Below are positions 35,043-45,943 of a DNA stretch of 64,000 nt, in pieces. The notes under the pieces were generated by a model. That model was given only the letters and a program-made list of their open reading frames with translations, had not been told where the DNA came from and did no database searches. This DNA comes from Fen-1231 sp035286465. Its GTDB lineage: Bacteria > Gemmatimonadota > Gemmatimonadetes > Gemmatimonadales > Gemmatimonadaceae. The number at the start of each line of letters is the position of its first letter. Within the stretch, counting starts at the first letter, position 1. The stretch is from contig DATEDF010000022.1 of assembly GCA_035286465.1 (NCBI GenBank), positions 87,516 through 151,515 of the forward strand, given 5' to 3'. The position numbers and the translations under genes are program-made.

Positions 35043-35049
35043 TAGAATA
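35043..35049. promoter_or_regulatory. Symmetric -10 element shared by divergent dtd and TPR-protein genes
   Basis: TAGAAT (35043-35048, + strand) lies 7 bases before ATG 35056, while TATTCT on the minus strand (35049-35044) lies 8 bases before the dtd ATG. One near-palindromic hexamer could thus drive both genes, each nearly leaderless. No -35 is visible for either direction. Confidence 0.35.
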
Positions 35050-35055
35050 CGGGTC

Positions 35056-35664
35056 ATGCGAAGCGATCGCTATCTGGATTGGCAGAACGCCGGAAACGGC
35101 CAGGGCGTCTATGGCGCGGTCTTCAGCGTCATGTTCCTGTCGTGGATGCACGTGCCCACTCTGGTGCTCATTGTGGGCGCGATCGTCGGCTTTGCGATCG
35201 GCAAGGTCATCGGCATGACGCTGCTCGGGGGAGCCGGCCGCGTAGCGCAGACCATCTACGCGCCGGCCGCCGCGGGCAGCTATGCGCCGACGCACTCGCA
35301 CATTGACGCGATGGAGGCGAAGGGCGACTTCAAGGGCGCGGCCGCCGCGTGGGAGGCCGTGGCCGTCTCGACGCCGAGCGATGCGTGGCCGCTGATCCGC
35401 GCCGGTGAGCTCTACCTGCGCGAGCTCGGCGACACCGGGATGGCGCTCGACCGGTTCCGTCACGCGCGCGACCTGCCGGGAATCAAGCCCGAGCAGCACC
35501 GCTACATATCCCAGAAGCTGATCGACCTCTACCTCGGGCCGCTCGCGGATGAGGGGCGGGCGCTCGTCGAGCTTCGGCGGTTGATTGACGCGCATCCGGG
35601 GACGCGGGAAGCGGAGGGCGCGCGGGCCGCCATCGCCAGGATCAAGCAGCAGCGTGCGCCGTAG
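35056..35664 (+). CDS. Membrane-anchored TPR-like protein, function unknown
   Basis: 202 residues. Short cytoplasmic N-terminus, a long hydrophobic segment at ~20-58 (VFSVMFLSWMHVPTLVLIV, then GAIVGFAIGKVIGMTLLGG) forming one or two helices, then TPR-like helical repeats (GDFKGAAAAWEAVAVS, AWPLIRAGELYLRELGDTG, EGRALVELRRLIDAHPGT). No catalytic motif; probably a scaffold. Same helical C-terminal pattern as tetratricopeptide assembly factors. Function not recognised. Confidence 0.7.
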   Translation: MRSDRYLDWQNAGNGQGVYGAVFSVMFLSWMHVPTLVLIVGAIVGFAIGKVIGMTLLGGAGRVAQTIYAPAAAGSYAPTHSHIDAMEAKGDFKGAAAAWEAVAVSTPSDAWPLIRAGELYLRELGDTGMALDRFRHARDLPGIKPEQHRYISQKLIDLYLGPLADEGRALVELRRLIDAHPGTREAEGARAAIARIKQQRAP

Positions 35665-35801
35665 CGCGTCGCCCCGCGCGTCGCCCCCGCCGCGCCCGCG
35701 CCACGCGGCGCATGGAGCGAATCCCGTCGGGGTTCATCGTCCGTGGCCCTGATGCGTACTGGAAAGGGCGACCGCTTCACGCACACCGGGAGGTCGGACC
35801 G

Positions 35802-37019
35802 ATGCTGATCGGCGAAACGATCGCCGTCGCGCTCGACGCGCTCCGGCTGAACAAGATGCGGTCGCTGCTCACGATGCTCGGCATCGTGATCGGCGTCGCC
35901 GCCGTGATCGCGATGATCGCGCTGGGCAACGGCGCGCAGAACACCGTCAAGGAACGCATCACGCGGCTCGGCACGACGTTCATCCAGGTGAACCCGAGCC
36001 GGCAGATGCAGGGCGGCATCGCCACGGCGTCCTTGCGCAAGATCACGCTCAAGGACGCGCAGGCCGTGGCGGCGCGCGCGGCGCACATCACCGAGGTGAA
36101 CGCACAGCAGGACGCGTCCAGGCAGGTGACCTGGAAGAACAAGAACACCAGCGTGATGATCGTCGGCACCGAGCCCAACTATCTCGCGGTGCGCAAATAC
36201 GAGATTGACCGCGGGGAGATGTTCACGGAGGCCGACGACCGGGCGCGGCGCAAGGTGGCGGTGCTCGGCGCGGGGCTCCTGCCGCTCCTCGGCATTGACA
36301 ACGCCGACGCGATCCTCGGCGAGCAGATCCGGATCGCGGGCCAGCAGTTCACCGTCGTCGGCGTGATGGCGACCAAGGGCCAGGCCGGGATGGGCGGCAA
36401 CCCCGACGAGCAGGTCGTGATCCCCCTGATGACGGGCCGCTTCAAGATCTTCGGCCACGACCGCCTGAACGACATCAACGTCCTCGCGGCGTCGGAGGAG
36501 GAGATCGAGCAGGCGATGGGGGAGGTCCAGCTCGTGCTGCGCCGCGAGCACCGGCTGCGAGTCGGTGAGCCGGACGACTTCGTCATCCGCAACCAGTCCG
36601 ACTTCCTCACGGCGTTGAGCGAGACGGCGGCGACGTTCACGCTGCTGCTCGCCGGGATCGCCGCCGTGAGCCTCCTCGTGGGCGGCATCGGGATCATGAA
36701 CATCATGCTGGTCTCGGTCACCGAGCGCACGCGCGAGATCGGCGTGCGGAAGGCGCTCGGCGCGACGCGGGGGAACATCCTCCTGCAGTTCCTCACGGAG
36801 GCGGTCGTGCTCTGTCTGCTCGGGGGCGCGATCGGGATCGGCGTCGGGATGTTCACGGCCGACCAGTTGCACCGGGCGATGGAGTGGAAGACGACGGTGG
36901 ACACGCCGTCCATCCTGATCGCGTTCGGCTTCGCGAGCGCGACGGGCCTGATCTTCGGCGTCTGGCCGGCGAAGCGCGCCGCGTCGCTCGACCCGATCGA
37001 GGCGCTGCGATACGAGTAG
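35802..37019 (+). CDS. MacB-like ABC transporter permease (FtsX fold)
   Basis: 405 residues. One N-terminal helix (LLTMLGIVIGVAAVIAMIAL), a large periplasmic MacB-PCD domain (~50-280), then three C-terminal helices beginning LLLAGIAAVSLLVGGIGIMN and the conserved SVTERTREIGVRKALGATR coupling segment. Mechanotransmission permease of the MacB/LolCE class; no ATPase or membrane-fusion gene is adjacent. Start ATG 35802 preceded by GGAGG. Confidence 0.88.
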   Translation: MLIGETIAVALDALRLNKMRSLLTMLGIVIGVAAVIAMIALGNGAQNTVKERITRLGTTFIQVNPSRQMQGGIATASLRKITLKDAQAVAARAAHITEVNAQQDASRQVTWKNKNTSVMIVGTEPNYLAVRKYEIDRGEMFTEADDRARRKVAVLGAGLLPLLGIDNADAILGEQIRIAGQQFTVVGVMATKGQAGMGGNPDEQVVIPLMTGRFKIFGHDRLNDINVLAASEEEIEQAMGEVQLVLRREHRLRVGEPDDFVIRNQSDFLTALSETAATFTLLLAGIAAVSLLVGGIGIMNIMLVSVTERTREIGVRKALGATRGNILLQFLTEAVVLCLLGGAIGIGVGMFTADQLHRAMEWKTTVDTPSILIAFGFASATGLIFGVWPAKRAASLDPIEALRYE

Positions 37020-37022
37020 CCG

Positions 37023-38849
37023 CTACTCCACCGTCACGCTTTTCGCGAGGTTGCGCGGCTGGTCCACGTGGGCGCCGCGCTTGACGGCGATGTAGTACGC
37101 CAGGAGCTGCAGCGGCACCGACGCCAGGACCGGCATGAGCATGTCGAGCGTTTCGGGGATCCGGATCTCGTGGTCCACGAGGCCCCGGAGCGCCGGCTCG
37201 TCGCGGCTCGTGATCACGATCGTCCGGCCGTGGCGCGCCTTCACCTCCTGGATGTTCGAGACGACCTTCTCGAAGGCCGAGTCGTGGGGCGCGATGAAGA
37301 CCACCGGCATCTTGTCGTCAATCAGCGCGATGGGTCCGTGTTTCATCTCCGCCGCGGGGTAGCCCTCGGCGTGGATGTAGGAGATCTCCTTGAGCTTGAG
37401 CGCGCCTTCGAGCGCGGCGGGGAAGTTGTAGCCGCGGCCGAGGTAGAGGAAGTTCGTCGTGTGCCGGAATTCCTCGGCGAGGGCCTCGACGCGCTCGGCG
37501 CCGTCGAGCACCTCGCGGATCTGCGCCGGGAGGACGTGCAGCGCCTGCGCGATCTCGCGGCCGCGCACCACGGAGAGGTCGCGCTTGCGCGCGAACTTGA
37601 GCGTGAAGAGTGCGAGCGCGACCACCTGGCTCGCGAACGACTTCGTGCTCGCCACGCCGATCTCCGGGCCCGCGTGCAGGTACACGCCGCCGTCGTCCTC
37701 GCGCGCGATCGTCGAGCCGACCACGTTCACGAGCCCCAGCGTGCGGGCGCCCCGGCGCTTGGCCTCGCGCATCGCCGCCAGCGTGTCGGCCGTTTCCCCC
37801 GACTGCGAGATCACGATGCAGAGCGTACGATCGGTGACGATCGGGTTGCGGTAGCGGAACTCCGACGCGTACTCGACCTCCACCGGCACGCGCGCCAACT
37901 CCTCGAGCATCAGCTCGCCGATCAGCGCCGCGTGCCAGCTCGTGCCGCACGCCGTGATGATGACGTTGTCAATCCCGAGCAGCTCCTCGTGCGTGAGGTT
38001 GATGCCGCCGAGTTTCGCGGTGCCGTCCTCGAGGATGAGCCGCCCGCGCATCGTGTTCTCCACCGACTGCGGCTGCTCGAAGATCTCCTTGAGCATGAAG
38101 TGCGCGTAGCCGCCGCGCTCGATCTCGGCGAGGTCCCAGTCAATGCGGTCCACCACGCGCGGCTGCGGCGTGGAATGCCCGTCAAGCACGCGATAGCCGT
38201 CACGCTCGATCACCGCCACGTCGCCGTCGTCGAGGTAGACGACGTTCCGCGTGTGGGCGAGGATCGCCGACGCATCCGACGCGAGGAAGTTCTCGCCGTC
38301 GCCGATGCCGATCAGCAGCGGGCTCCCCTTCCGCGCCGCGACGATCTTCCCGGGGTCGCGGCTCGACATCACGGCGAGCCCGTACGTCCCCTCGATCTTG
38401 CGCAGCGCGCGAATCACGGCCTGCTCGAGGGAACCGTCGTACAGTTCCTGGATGAGGTGCGCGACGACCTCGGTGTCGGTCTCCGACCGGAACTCGTAGC
38501 CGATCTCCCGCAGCGCGGCGCGCAGCGTGCTCGCGTTTTCGATGATGCCGTTGTGCACGACCGCGACGCTCCCGTCGGAGGAGAGGTGCGGGTGCGCGTT
38601 CTGCTCCGTGGGCGCTCCGTGCGTGGCCCAGCGGGTATGGCCGATGCCGACGTAGCCGTCCACCGGGTCGGCGGCGAGTGCGCTCTCGAGGCGGGCGATC
38701 TTGCCGGCCGCACGGCGCGTCTCGAGCGCCTCGCCGTCCCAGAGCGCCACGCCCGCGGAGTCGTAGCCGCGGTACTCCATCCGCCTGAGTCCCTCAATCA
38801 GGAGTGGTGTGGCGCGCTTGGGACCGACGTAGCCGATGATGCCGCACAT
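37023..38849 (-). CDS. glmS: Glutamine--fructose-6-phosphate aminotransferase GlmS
   Basis: 608 residues. N-terminal Cys glutaminase (MCGIIGYVG, RWATHG, VVHNGIIEN) and two SIS sugar-isomerase domains (TACGTSWHAALIGE, SQSGETADT, YLGRGYNFPAALEGALKLKE), ending AKSVTVE. First step of UDP-GlcNAc synthesis. ATG 38849 is fixed by the need for Cys2. Its leader is a pyrimidine-rich heptamer repeat with no Shine-Dalgarno sequence. Downstream of glmM. Confidence 0.97.
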   Translation of the reverse strand: MCGIIGYVGPKRATPLLIEGLRRMEYRGYDSAGVALWDGEALETRRAAGKIARLESALAADPVDGYVGIGHTRWATHGAPTEQNAHPHLSSDGSVAVVHNGIIENASTLRAALREIGYEFRSETDTEVVAHLIQELYDGSLEQAVIRALRKIEGTYGLAVMSSRDPGKIVAARKGSPLLIGIGDGENFLASDASAILAHTRNVVYLDDGDVAVIERDGYRVLDGHSTPQPRVVDRIDWDLAEIERGGYAHFMLKEIFEQPQSVENTMRGRLILEDGTAKLGGINLTHEELLGIDNVIITACGTSWHAALIGELMLEELARVPVEVEYASEFRYRNPIVTDRTLCIVISQSGETADTLAAMREAKRRGARTLGLVNVVGSTIAREDDGGVYLHAGPEIGVASTKSFASQVVALALFTLKFARKRDLSVVRGREIAQALHVLPAQIREVLDGAERVEALAEEFRHTTNFLYLGRGYNFPAALEGALKLKEISYIHAEGYPAAEMKHGPIALIDDKMPVVFIAPHDSAFEKVVSNIQEVKARHGRTIVITSRDEPALRGLVDHEIRIPETLDMLMPVLASVPLQLLAYYIAVKRGAHVDQPRNLAKSVTVE

Positions 38850-38852
38850 AGG

Positions 38853-38887
38853 GCGAAGGGCGAAGAGCGAAGAGCGAAGGGCGAAGA
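38853..38887. repeat. Five tandem GCGAAGR heptamers in the glmS leader (element E)
   Basis: Units GCGAAGG, GCGAAGA, GCGAAGA, GCGAAGG, GCGAAGA run from 38853 to 38887, ending 4 bases upstream of glmS and filling most of the 50-base gap to glmM. A non-palindromic relative of the other 7-bp-register elements. Confidence 0.75.
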
Positions 38888-38899
38888 GTGATCGGAAAG

Positions 38900-40279
38900 C
38901 TACGCGAGACCGCCGAGGAGCGCCCGGGCACGCGCGACGAGCGCCGCCGCCGCCTCGCGCGCGGGCGCCTCCGCGATCACGCGCACGATGGGCTCCGTGC
39001 CCGAGGGGCGCACGTGCATCCAGCGGTCGCTCCACGCCAGGCGGAGCCCGTCCTGCGTGTCGGCCTCCGCGTCCGGGAAGGCCTCCCGCAGGGCGTCGTA
39101 CGCGGCGTCGAGCGCCGTCGGCGGCCGGTCGAGCTTGTCCTTGATGATCGCATACCGGGGAGCGTCCGAGACGATCCGCGAGACGGGACGCGGATCTTCC
39201 AGCAGCAGCTGCAACAAGAGTGCCACCGCGAGCGGCGCGTCGCGCCCGAGGTGCAGCTCCGTCAGCATCACGCCCCCGTTCCCCTCCCCGCCGATGACGG
39301 CGCGCTCCGCCTTCATGCGCAGGGCCACGTGCACCTCGCCCACGGGCGCGCGCAGCACGCGCTGTCCGAACTCGGCCGCCGCGTCGTCCACCACGCGGCT
39401 GGTCGAGAGATTCGTGACGACGCGTCCCTTGCGATGTCGCAGCACGACACGGCACGCGAGCGCGAGCGTGTAGTCCTCGCCGATGGCGCGCCCCTCGTCC
39501 GAGACGATGGCGAGGCGATCCACGTCGGGGTCGGTCGCGAAGCCGATCTGCGCGCCCGTCTCCTTCACGAGCCGCTCGAGGTCGCCGAGGTTCTCGGCGA
39601 CCGGCTCCGGAGGCCGGGGAAAACGGCCGTCCGTCTCGACGTTGATCTCGTGCACCTCGCACCCGAGCAGCTCGAGGAGGTGCGGGATGATGGCGCCGCC
39701 GGCGCCGCGGCACGCGTCGTACGCCACGCGGAAGCCGCGCGCGCGGATCGCCTCGGCGTTGATGAACGGGAGGCGCAGCACGGCCTGGAGGTGGCGCGTG
39801 ATGGCGTCGCCGTCGAAGTGCGTCCGGCCGAGCGCGTCCCACCCGGCGTACGGGATGCCTCGTGTGAGCAGGGCGCGCATCGCGGCGCCTTCGCTCTCGC
39901 TCAGGAAGAGCCCGGCGGGCCCGATGAACTTGAGCGCGTTCCAGTCAATGGGATTGTGGCTCGCGCTGATGCAGAGCCCGCCGGCGGCGTGGTGGTGCTC
40001 GACGGCGAGCTGGAGGGTGGGCGTCGTCGTGAGCCCGAGGTCCATCACGTCGGCGCCGACCGCTTCGAGCGCGGCGCGCGCCACCTGGTGAAAGAGCGGG
40101 CCCGACACGCGGCTGTCTCGGCCCAGCACGACGGTGCGCGCGCGCGCGCCGGCGGCGCCGCTGGCGAGCGCCCACGCACCGAAAGCCGCCGCGTACCGCG
40201 CGGCCACCTCGGGCGTCAGTCCCTCGCCGACGCGCCCGCGGATGCCCGACACGGAGATCATCAAGCCGGCGTCGTCCAT
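38900..40279 (-). CDS. glmM: Phosphoglucosamine mutase GlmM (phosphohexomutase family)
   Basis: 459 residues. Active-site serine in CISASHNPIDWNALK (~97-110), metal-binding DPDVDRLAI, sugar-binding GGEGNGGVM and phosphate-binding RPSGTEP near the C-terminus. Gene pairing with glmS supports GlmM (GlcN-6-P to GlcN-1-P), although phosphomannomutase activity cannot be excluded. ATG 40279. Confidence 0.88.
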   Translation of the reverse strand: MDDAGLMISVSGIRGRVGEGLTPEVAARYAAAFGAWALASGAAGARARTVVLGRDSRVSGPLFHQVARAALEAVGADVMDLGLTTTPTLQLAVEHHHAAGGLCISASHNPIDWNALKFIGPAGLFLSESEGAAMRALLTRGIPYAGWDALGRTHFDGDAITRHLQAVLRLPFINAEAIRARGFRVAYDACRGAGGAIIPHLLELLGCEVHEINVETDGRFPRPPEPVAENLGDLERLVKETGAQIGFATDPDVDRLAIVSDEGRAIGEDYTLALACRVVLRHRKGRVVTNLSTSRVVDDAAAEFGQRVLRAPVGEVHVALRMKAERAVIGGEGNGGVMLTELHLGRDAPLAVALLLQLLLEDPRPVSRIVSDAPRYAIIKDKLDRPPTALDAAYDALREAFPDAEADTQDGLRLAWSDRWMHVRPSGTEPIVRVIAEAPAREAAAALVARARALLGGLA

Positions 40280-40340
40280 GGGCCGGAAACTAGCGGGTCG
40301 TGTACATTTCCTGCACCTCGCCTCCGGGAGCCTGCACGCC

Positions 40341-41510
40341 GTGACTCGCGCGTTCGACGACGATTCCGCGTTCCGCTTCGCCACGCGAGCGATTCACGCC
40401 GGCCAGCGCCCCGACGCGACGAGCGGCGCGATCATGCCGCCGATCGTGCAGACTTCGACCTACGTGCAGGAAGCCCTCGGCGTCAACAAGGGCTACGAGT
40501 ACGCGCGCGGCCGGAATCCGACGCGCGAGGCGCTCGAGCGGAACGTCGCCGCGCTCGAGGGCGGCCGGCACGGCTTCGCGTTCTCGAGCGGGATGGGGTG
40601 CATTGACTCCCTGATGAAGCTCTTCCAGGCCGGCGATCACGTCGTGTGCGGCGAGAACGTCTACGGCGGCACCTTCCGTCTCTTCGACAAGATCCTCTCG
40701 CACTACGGGATGACGTTCACGTTCGTGGATTCGCGTGACGCCGCGCGGATCGAGGCCGCCATCACGAGCAAGACGGTGGCGCTCGTCCTCGAGACGCCGA
40801 CGAACCCGCTGATGCGGCTCACGGATCTCGCCGCGGCCGGCGAGATCGCGCGGCGGCGCGGCGTGGCTCTGATCGTGGACAACACCTTCGCCACGCCGTT
40901 CTTCCAGCGGCCGCTCGAGCACGGGGCGCACATCGTGCTGCACTCGACCACCAAGTACCTGAACGGCCACAGCGACATGATCGGCGGCGTCTGCGTGCTG
41001 AACGACGACGCCCTCGCCGCGCGCATCGAGTTCATCGCGAACGCCGCCGGCGCGGTGCCGGGCCCGTTCGACTCCTGGCTCGCGCTCCGCGGCACCAAAA
41101 CGCTCGCGCTGCGGATGCGGCAGCACGACGCCAACGGCCGGCGCCTGGCCGAGTGGCTGGCGCAGCGCCTGGGTACCGAGCGCGTGTTCTACCCCGGGCT
41201 CCCGTCGCACCCGCAGCACGCCTTGGCGAAGCGGCAGATGTCGGGGTTCGGCGGGATGATCTCGGTCGAGACGGGGTCGCAGGCGAACGCGGCGAAGGTG
41301 CTCGGCCGCGTGCGGGTCTTTTCGCTGGCCGAGTCGCTGGGCGGCGTGGAGTCGCTCATCAGCCATCCGGCGTCCATGACGCACGCGTCGGTGGAGCCGG
41401 AGCGGCGGGCCGCGCTCGGCGTCACCGACGGCCTCGTGCGGCTCTCGTGCGGAGTCGAGGACGTGGACGACCTGCTGGAAGACGTGGAGCGGGCATTCGA
41501 GGGGATCTGA
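40341..41510 (+). CDS. PLP-dependent Cys/Met metabolism enzyme (cystathionine gamma-synthase/lyase family)
   Basis: 389 residues. Family hallmarks: TRAIHAGQRPD, YEYARGRNPTREALE, cofactor-binding FSSGMGCID, VDNTFATPFFQRP, and the PLP lysine in HSTTKYLNGHSD. C-terminal LAESLGGVESLISHPASMTHAS. Catalyses gamma- or beta-elimination/replacement on cystathionine or homoserine esters; the exact reaction is not decidable from motifs. GTG 40341 with GGGAG upstream. Divergent from glmM across 61 bases. Confidence 0.88.
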   Translation: MTRAFDDDSAFRFATRAIHAGQRPDATSGAIMPPIVQTSTYVQEALGVNKGYEYARGRNPTREALERNVAALEGGRHGFAFSSGMGCIDSLMKLFQAGDHVVCGENVYGGTFRLFDKILSHYGMTFTFVDSRDAARIEAAITSKTVALVLETPTNPLMRLTDLAAAGEIARRRGVALIVDNTFATPFFQRPLEHGAHIVLHSTTKYLNGHSDMIGGVCVLNDDALAARIEFIANAAGAVPGPFDSWLALRGTKTLALRMRQHDANGRRLAEWLAQRLGTERVFYPGLPSHPQHALAKRQMSGFGGMISVETGSQANAAKVLGRVRVFSLAESLGGVESLISHPASMTHASVEPERRAALGVTDGLVRLSCGVEDVDDLLEDVERAFEGI

Positions 41511-41567
41511 CACGAAGCACGGCGCCGGTACGTAGAGTGGATGGGTTCCGCCCTTTTGGAGGACGCA

Positions 41568-42541
41568 ATGGCTGATCGCAAGATCCTCACCGACATCGCC
41601 TCGGTCGCGTGGGAGCATCCCGCGGACCGCGCGGCGCTCAACGCGCTCCGCGCGATCCCGATGTTCGACGAGGTGGTGAAGAAGGTCGTCGGCTTCTTCG
41701 GCGACACGGGCGTGCGCAACCTCTTTCTGGCGAACGCCGTGCGCGTGGGGGCGAAACAGCGGCCGGCACTCGACGCGCTGTACGACGAAGTGGTGAAGAC
41801 GCTCGACTGCCCCACGCGACCGCCGCTCTACGTGACGCAGACGCCCTTCGCGAACGCAGGGGCGATCGGGTTCAACGAGCCGTTCATCGTGATCAACTCC
41901 GGCACGTTCGCGCTGATGAACCGCGAGGAGCAGCGCTTCGTGCTCGCGCACGAGGTGGGGCACGTGATGAGCGGGCACGTCATCTACCGCACGCTGGCGG
42001 CGATCCTGATTCTCGTCGGGCTGCGCGGGCTCCCCTTCCTCGCGGGGATCGCGCTCCTGCCGATCCAGGTCGCGCTCTTCGAGTGGTATCGGAAGAGCGA
42101 GCTGTCCTCGGACCGCGCGGGGCTCCTCGGGTCGCAGAGCCGCGACGACACGCTGATGGCGTTCCTCAAGTTCGCGGGCGGCGGGGGCGACGGCGACACG
42201 ATTGACCTCGACGAGTTCATGCGGCAGGCCGCTGAATACGAGACGGAGGGCGGCGCGTGGGACGCGGTGACGAAGGTGCTCAACACGGTCTTTCGCGAGC
42301 ATCCGTTCCACACGGTCCGCGCCGCGGAGCTGGAACGGTGGATCGCCGGCGGCACCTACGCGAAGATCCTCGCGGGCGAGTACCCGAAGCGTTCCGACGC
42401 GACGCAAAAGCCGCTCGAGGAGGACTTCGCCGACGCGGCGAGCTACTACGGCGAGCAGGCACGGGCCGCGGTGAGCAAGGTCTCGGACATGCTCGGCCGC
42501 GCGAAGAGCGCGTTCGAGGACGCGTTCAAGGGCGCGCGCCG

Positions 42542-42545
<4 letters not shown>
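41568..42545 (+). CDS. M48-family zinc metallopeptidase
   Basis: 325 residues. HEVGH zinc site in VLAHEVGHVMSGHV (~130), third ligand in the SELSSDRAGLL segment, and one or two helices between (AAILILVGLRGLPFLAGIALL). Related to HtpX/Ste24-type peptidases; substrate unknown. A strong GGAGG site precedes ATG 41568. C-terminal region has helical segments. Overlaps purD start by 4 bases. Confidence 0.88.
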
Positions 42546-43829
<1,284 letters not shown>

Positions 43830-43846
<17 letters not shown>

Positions 43847-44657
43847 AGTCGAGACGATCGCGCGGGACCTGGAGGACGCGGTGCGCGGCGCGACCATCGC
43901 CGCGGTGCACGTGCACCGGCGCGACGTGCTCCGGGAATGTTCGGCTGCCGCACTGGCGAAGCGGCTCACAGGTGCCGTCCTGGCGCGCTTCCGGCGCCGC
44001 GCCAAGTACGTCATCGCGGAGCTGTCGAGCGGCGACCGGCTCGTCGTGTCGCCCCGCTTCACCGGAGCGCTGCTGGTGGAGCCGGCGCCGTTCCGCGTGG
44101 ACCGATCCGACTACACGGCCATCCAGTTCGCGCTCACCGATGGCCGCACGCTGCGCTACCGTGACGTCCGCCGGCTCGGGACCGTCGCTTTGATGTCTCC
44201 CCGGAGGTTCGACGAGTGGCAGGCGGCTATCGGCCCCGAGCCCCTTGACCCGGCGCTGACGCCGGACCGATTTTCGGGGATTGTTCGGGCCTCTTCGAGA
44301 GCGATCAAGACGATTCTGATGGACCAGCGGCGTGTGGCCGGCATCGGCAACATCTACGCGAACGAGTCGCTCTGGCGTGCGCGGATCCGTCCGACGCGCC
44401 GGGGCACGTCGCTCACGCGCGCCGAGGCGGCCACGCTCCTCGCGGAGGCGCGCGCGGTGCTCGCGGCCGCCGTCGCGCAGCGCGGCACGAGCTTCCGCGA
44501 CTACCGGGACCCCTACGGCGGACGCGGCGGTTTCCTGGCGCTCGCGAAGGTGTACGGGCGTGCGGGCGAGCCGTGCGCGCGCTGCGGCGCAACGCTCCGC
44601 GCGACACACAAGCTCGAGCGACGCATCACGGTGTGGTGCGCGACGTGCCAACGGTGA
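43830..44657 (+). CDS. mutM: Formamidopyrimidine-DNA glycosylase (Fpg/MutM)
   Basis: 275 residues, excises 8-oxoguanine. Catalytic N-terminal PELPEVETIARDL, helix-two-turn-helix RRVAGIGNIYANESLW, and the C-terminal zinc finger CARCGATL...CATC. GTG start. It overlaps purD by 17 bases and is followed by a partial UvrC, giving a small DNA-repair pair. Confidence 0.96.
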
Positions 44658-44666
44658 ACCCGGGCC

Positions 44667-44746
44667 GAGCCGGCGGAGCGTCGCGGGGGAGTCCGCGATG
44701 AGTCCTTGGGGAGCCGGCGGAGCGCCGCGGAGGAGCCCGCGATGAG
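44667..44746 (+). repeat. 36-bp direct repeat duplicating the UvrC-like ribosome site and start codon
   Basis: Copies 44667-44702 and 44711-44746 (44-base period) differ at three positions and both end in GCGATGAG. The second copy provides the SD and ATG of the UvrC-like gene. The first has its own ATG (44698) opening a 15-codon frame. Confidence 0.85.
44698..44745 (+). CDS. 15-residue upstream ORF (possible leader peptide)
   Basis: ATG 44698 opens MSPWGAGGAPRRSPR, and its TGA stop overlaps the ATG of the UvrC-like gene (ATGA, 44742-44745). It has a GGGGGAG ribosome-site candidate. The arrangement would allow translational coupling. Created by a duplication of the start region; whether it is translated is unknown. 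Confidence 0.3.
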   Translation: MSPWGAGGAPRRSPR

Positions 44747-45872
44747 CCGCCGCCGGCGATCACGGCGAGCCGCCACCCCCGCGGTCGAAGCGCGCGTGGC
44801 GCGGATGCGCGAGCGCGTGACCGCCGAGGCGCGCGAGCGGCCGGGCGTCTACCGGATGGTCTCGCCGGACGGGGAGATCCTGTACGTCGGCAAGGCGAAG
44901 CGGTTGCGCACGCGGCTCCTCGGCTACTTTCGCGCCGCCTTTCCGGCGGAGAAGGGCGCGCGGATCGTCCGGGAGGCGGGCGCGGTGGAGTGGGACTATC
45001 TGCCGAGCGAGTTCGCGGCGCTGCTCGAGGAGATGCGGCTCATCAAGCGGCTGCGACCGCGCTTCAACGTGATGATGAAGCGCGACGCGCGGCACTACGC
45101 GTTCATCCGCGTCGCCGCGGGCGCAGCGCCGAAGTTCCTCGTCGTGCGGGGCGCGGGCAACGACGAGCACGGCACGTACTACGGGCCGTTCCGCGGCGCG
45201 TCGCAGCTCGAGGAGGCGTTGCGCGAGCTGAACGACGTGCTCGGCCTGCGCGACTGCCGGCTCGACACGAAGATGTACTTCGCCGACCAGACGGAGCTGC
45301 CCGTCGCGCCACCGCGCACGCCGGGGTGCATTCGCCACGAGATCGGGAAGTGTCTCGGGCCGTGCATCGCGGCGACGACGCAGGCCCTCTACCGCGCGCG
45401 CCTCCAGCTCGCGCGTGCGTTTCTTGAAGGGGCCGACGACGCGCCGGTCGAGACGCTGCGCCAGGCGATGGAGGAGTCGAGCGCGCGGCTCGAGTTCGAG
45501 CGAGCCGCCTCGTTGCGCGACAAGATCAGCCGGCTCGAGTCGCTGCGCGAGCAGTTCGCGCGATTGCGCTTCGCGGTGGAGTCGCTCTCGTTCGTCTACA
45601 CGGTGCCGGGCTTCGGCAACGACGACCGCGCGTACGTGATCCGCCGCGGGCGCGTGCGCGCGGAGCTTCCGGCGCCCGGCACGGCCGCCGAGCGGCGCGC
45701 GCTCGCCGTGCGCGCCGCCGGGATCTTCGAGCCGCCCGAGGGGAAGGGCGCGACCGTCCCGGCGCACGAGGTGGACGAGCTGCTGCTGCTCACGAGCTGG
45801 TTCCGGAAGTTCCCGCACGAGCTCGACCGGACCGTGCCGGCCGGCGAGTTTCCGCGGGCGCGGACGGCGTGA
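44742..45872 (+). CDS. UvrC-like protein lacking the C-terminal nuclease (GIY-YIG + UVR only)
   Basis: 376 residues. GIY-YIG nuclease domain at ~34-120 (GVYRMVSPDGEILYVGKAKRLRTRLLGYFR), the four-cysteine-type central region (CRLDTK, GCIRHEIGKCLGPCIA) and a UVR-like helical pair (~220-275, RQAMEESSARLEFERAASLRDKI). It stops where the UvrC RNase H-like and helix-hairpin-helix domains should begin; full UvrC is about 600 residues. It is neither frameshifted nor decayed, so it looks like a dedicated Cho-like paralogue making only the 3' incision. Start ATG with GGAGG upstream. Confidence 0.85.
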   Translation: MSRRRRSRRAATPAVEARVARMRERVTAEARERPGVYRMVSPDGEILYVGKAKRLRTRLLGYFRAAFPAEKGARIVREAGAVEWDYLPSEFAALLEEMRLIKRLRPRFNVMMKRDARHYAFIRVAAGAAPKFLVVRGAGNDEHGTYYGPFRGASQLEEALRELNDVLGLRDCRLDTKMYFADQTELPVAPPRTPGCIRHEIGKCLGPCIAATTQALYRARLQLARAFLEGADDAPVETLRQAMEESSARLEFERAASLRDKISRLESLREQFARLRFAVESLSFVYTVPGFGNDDRAYVIRRGRVRAELPAPGTAAERRALAVRAAGIFEPPEGKGATVPAHEVDELLLLTSWFRKFPHELDRTVPAGEFPRARTA

Positions 45873-45943
45873 GCTGGCGCGTCAGTTCGTCGCGGGTGTC
45901 GCGGCGTGCCGCTACGCCTTCTCCGCGGCCGATGGTCCGGACG

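Noticed and set aside
38850..38899. glmS ribozyme in the glmS leader
   Set aside because: The gap is only 50 bases of tandem heptamers; far too short and lacking the ribozyme core.
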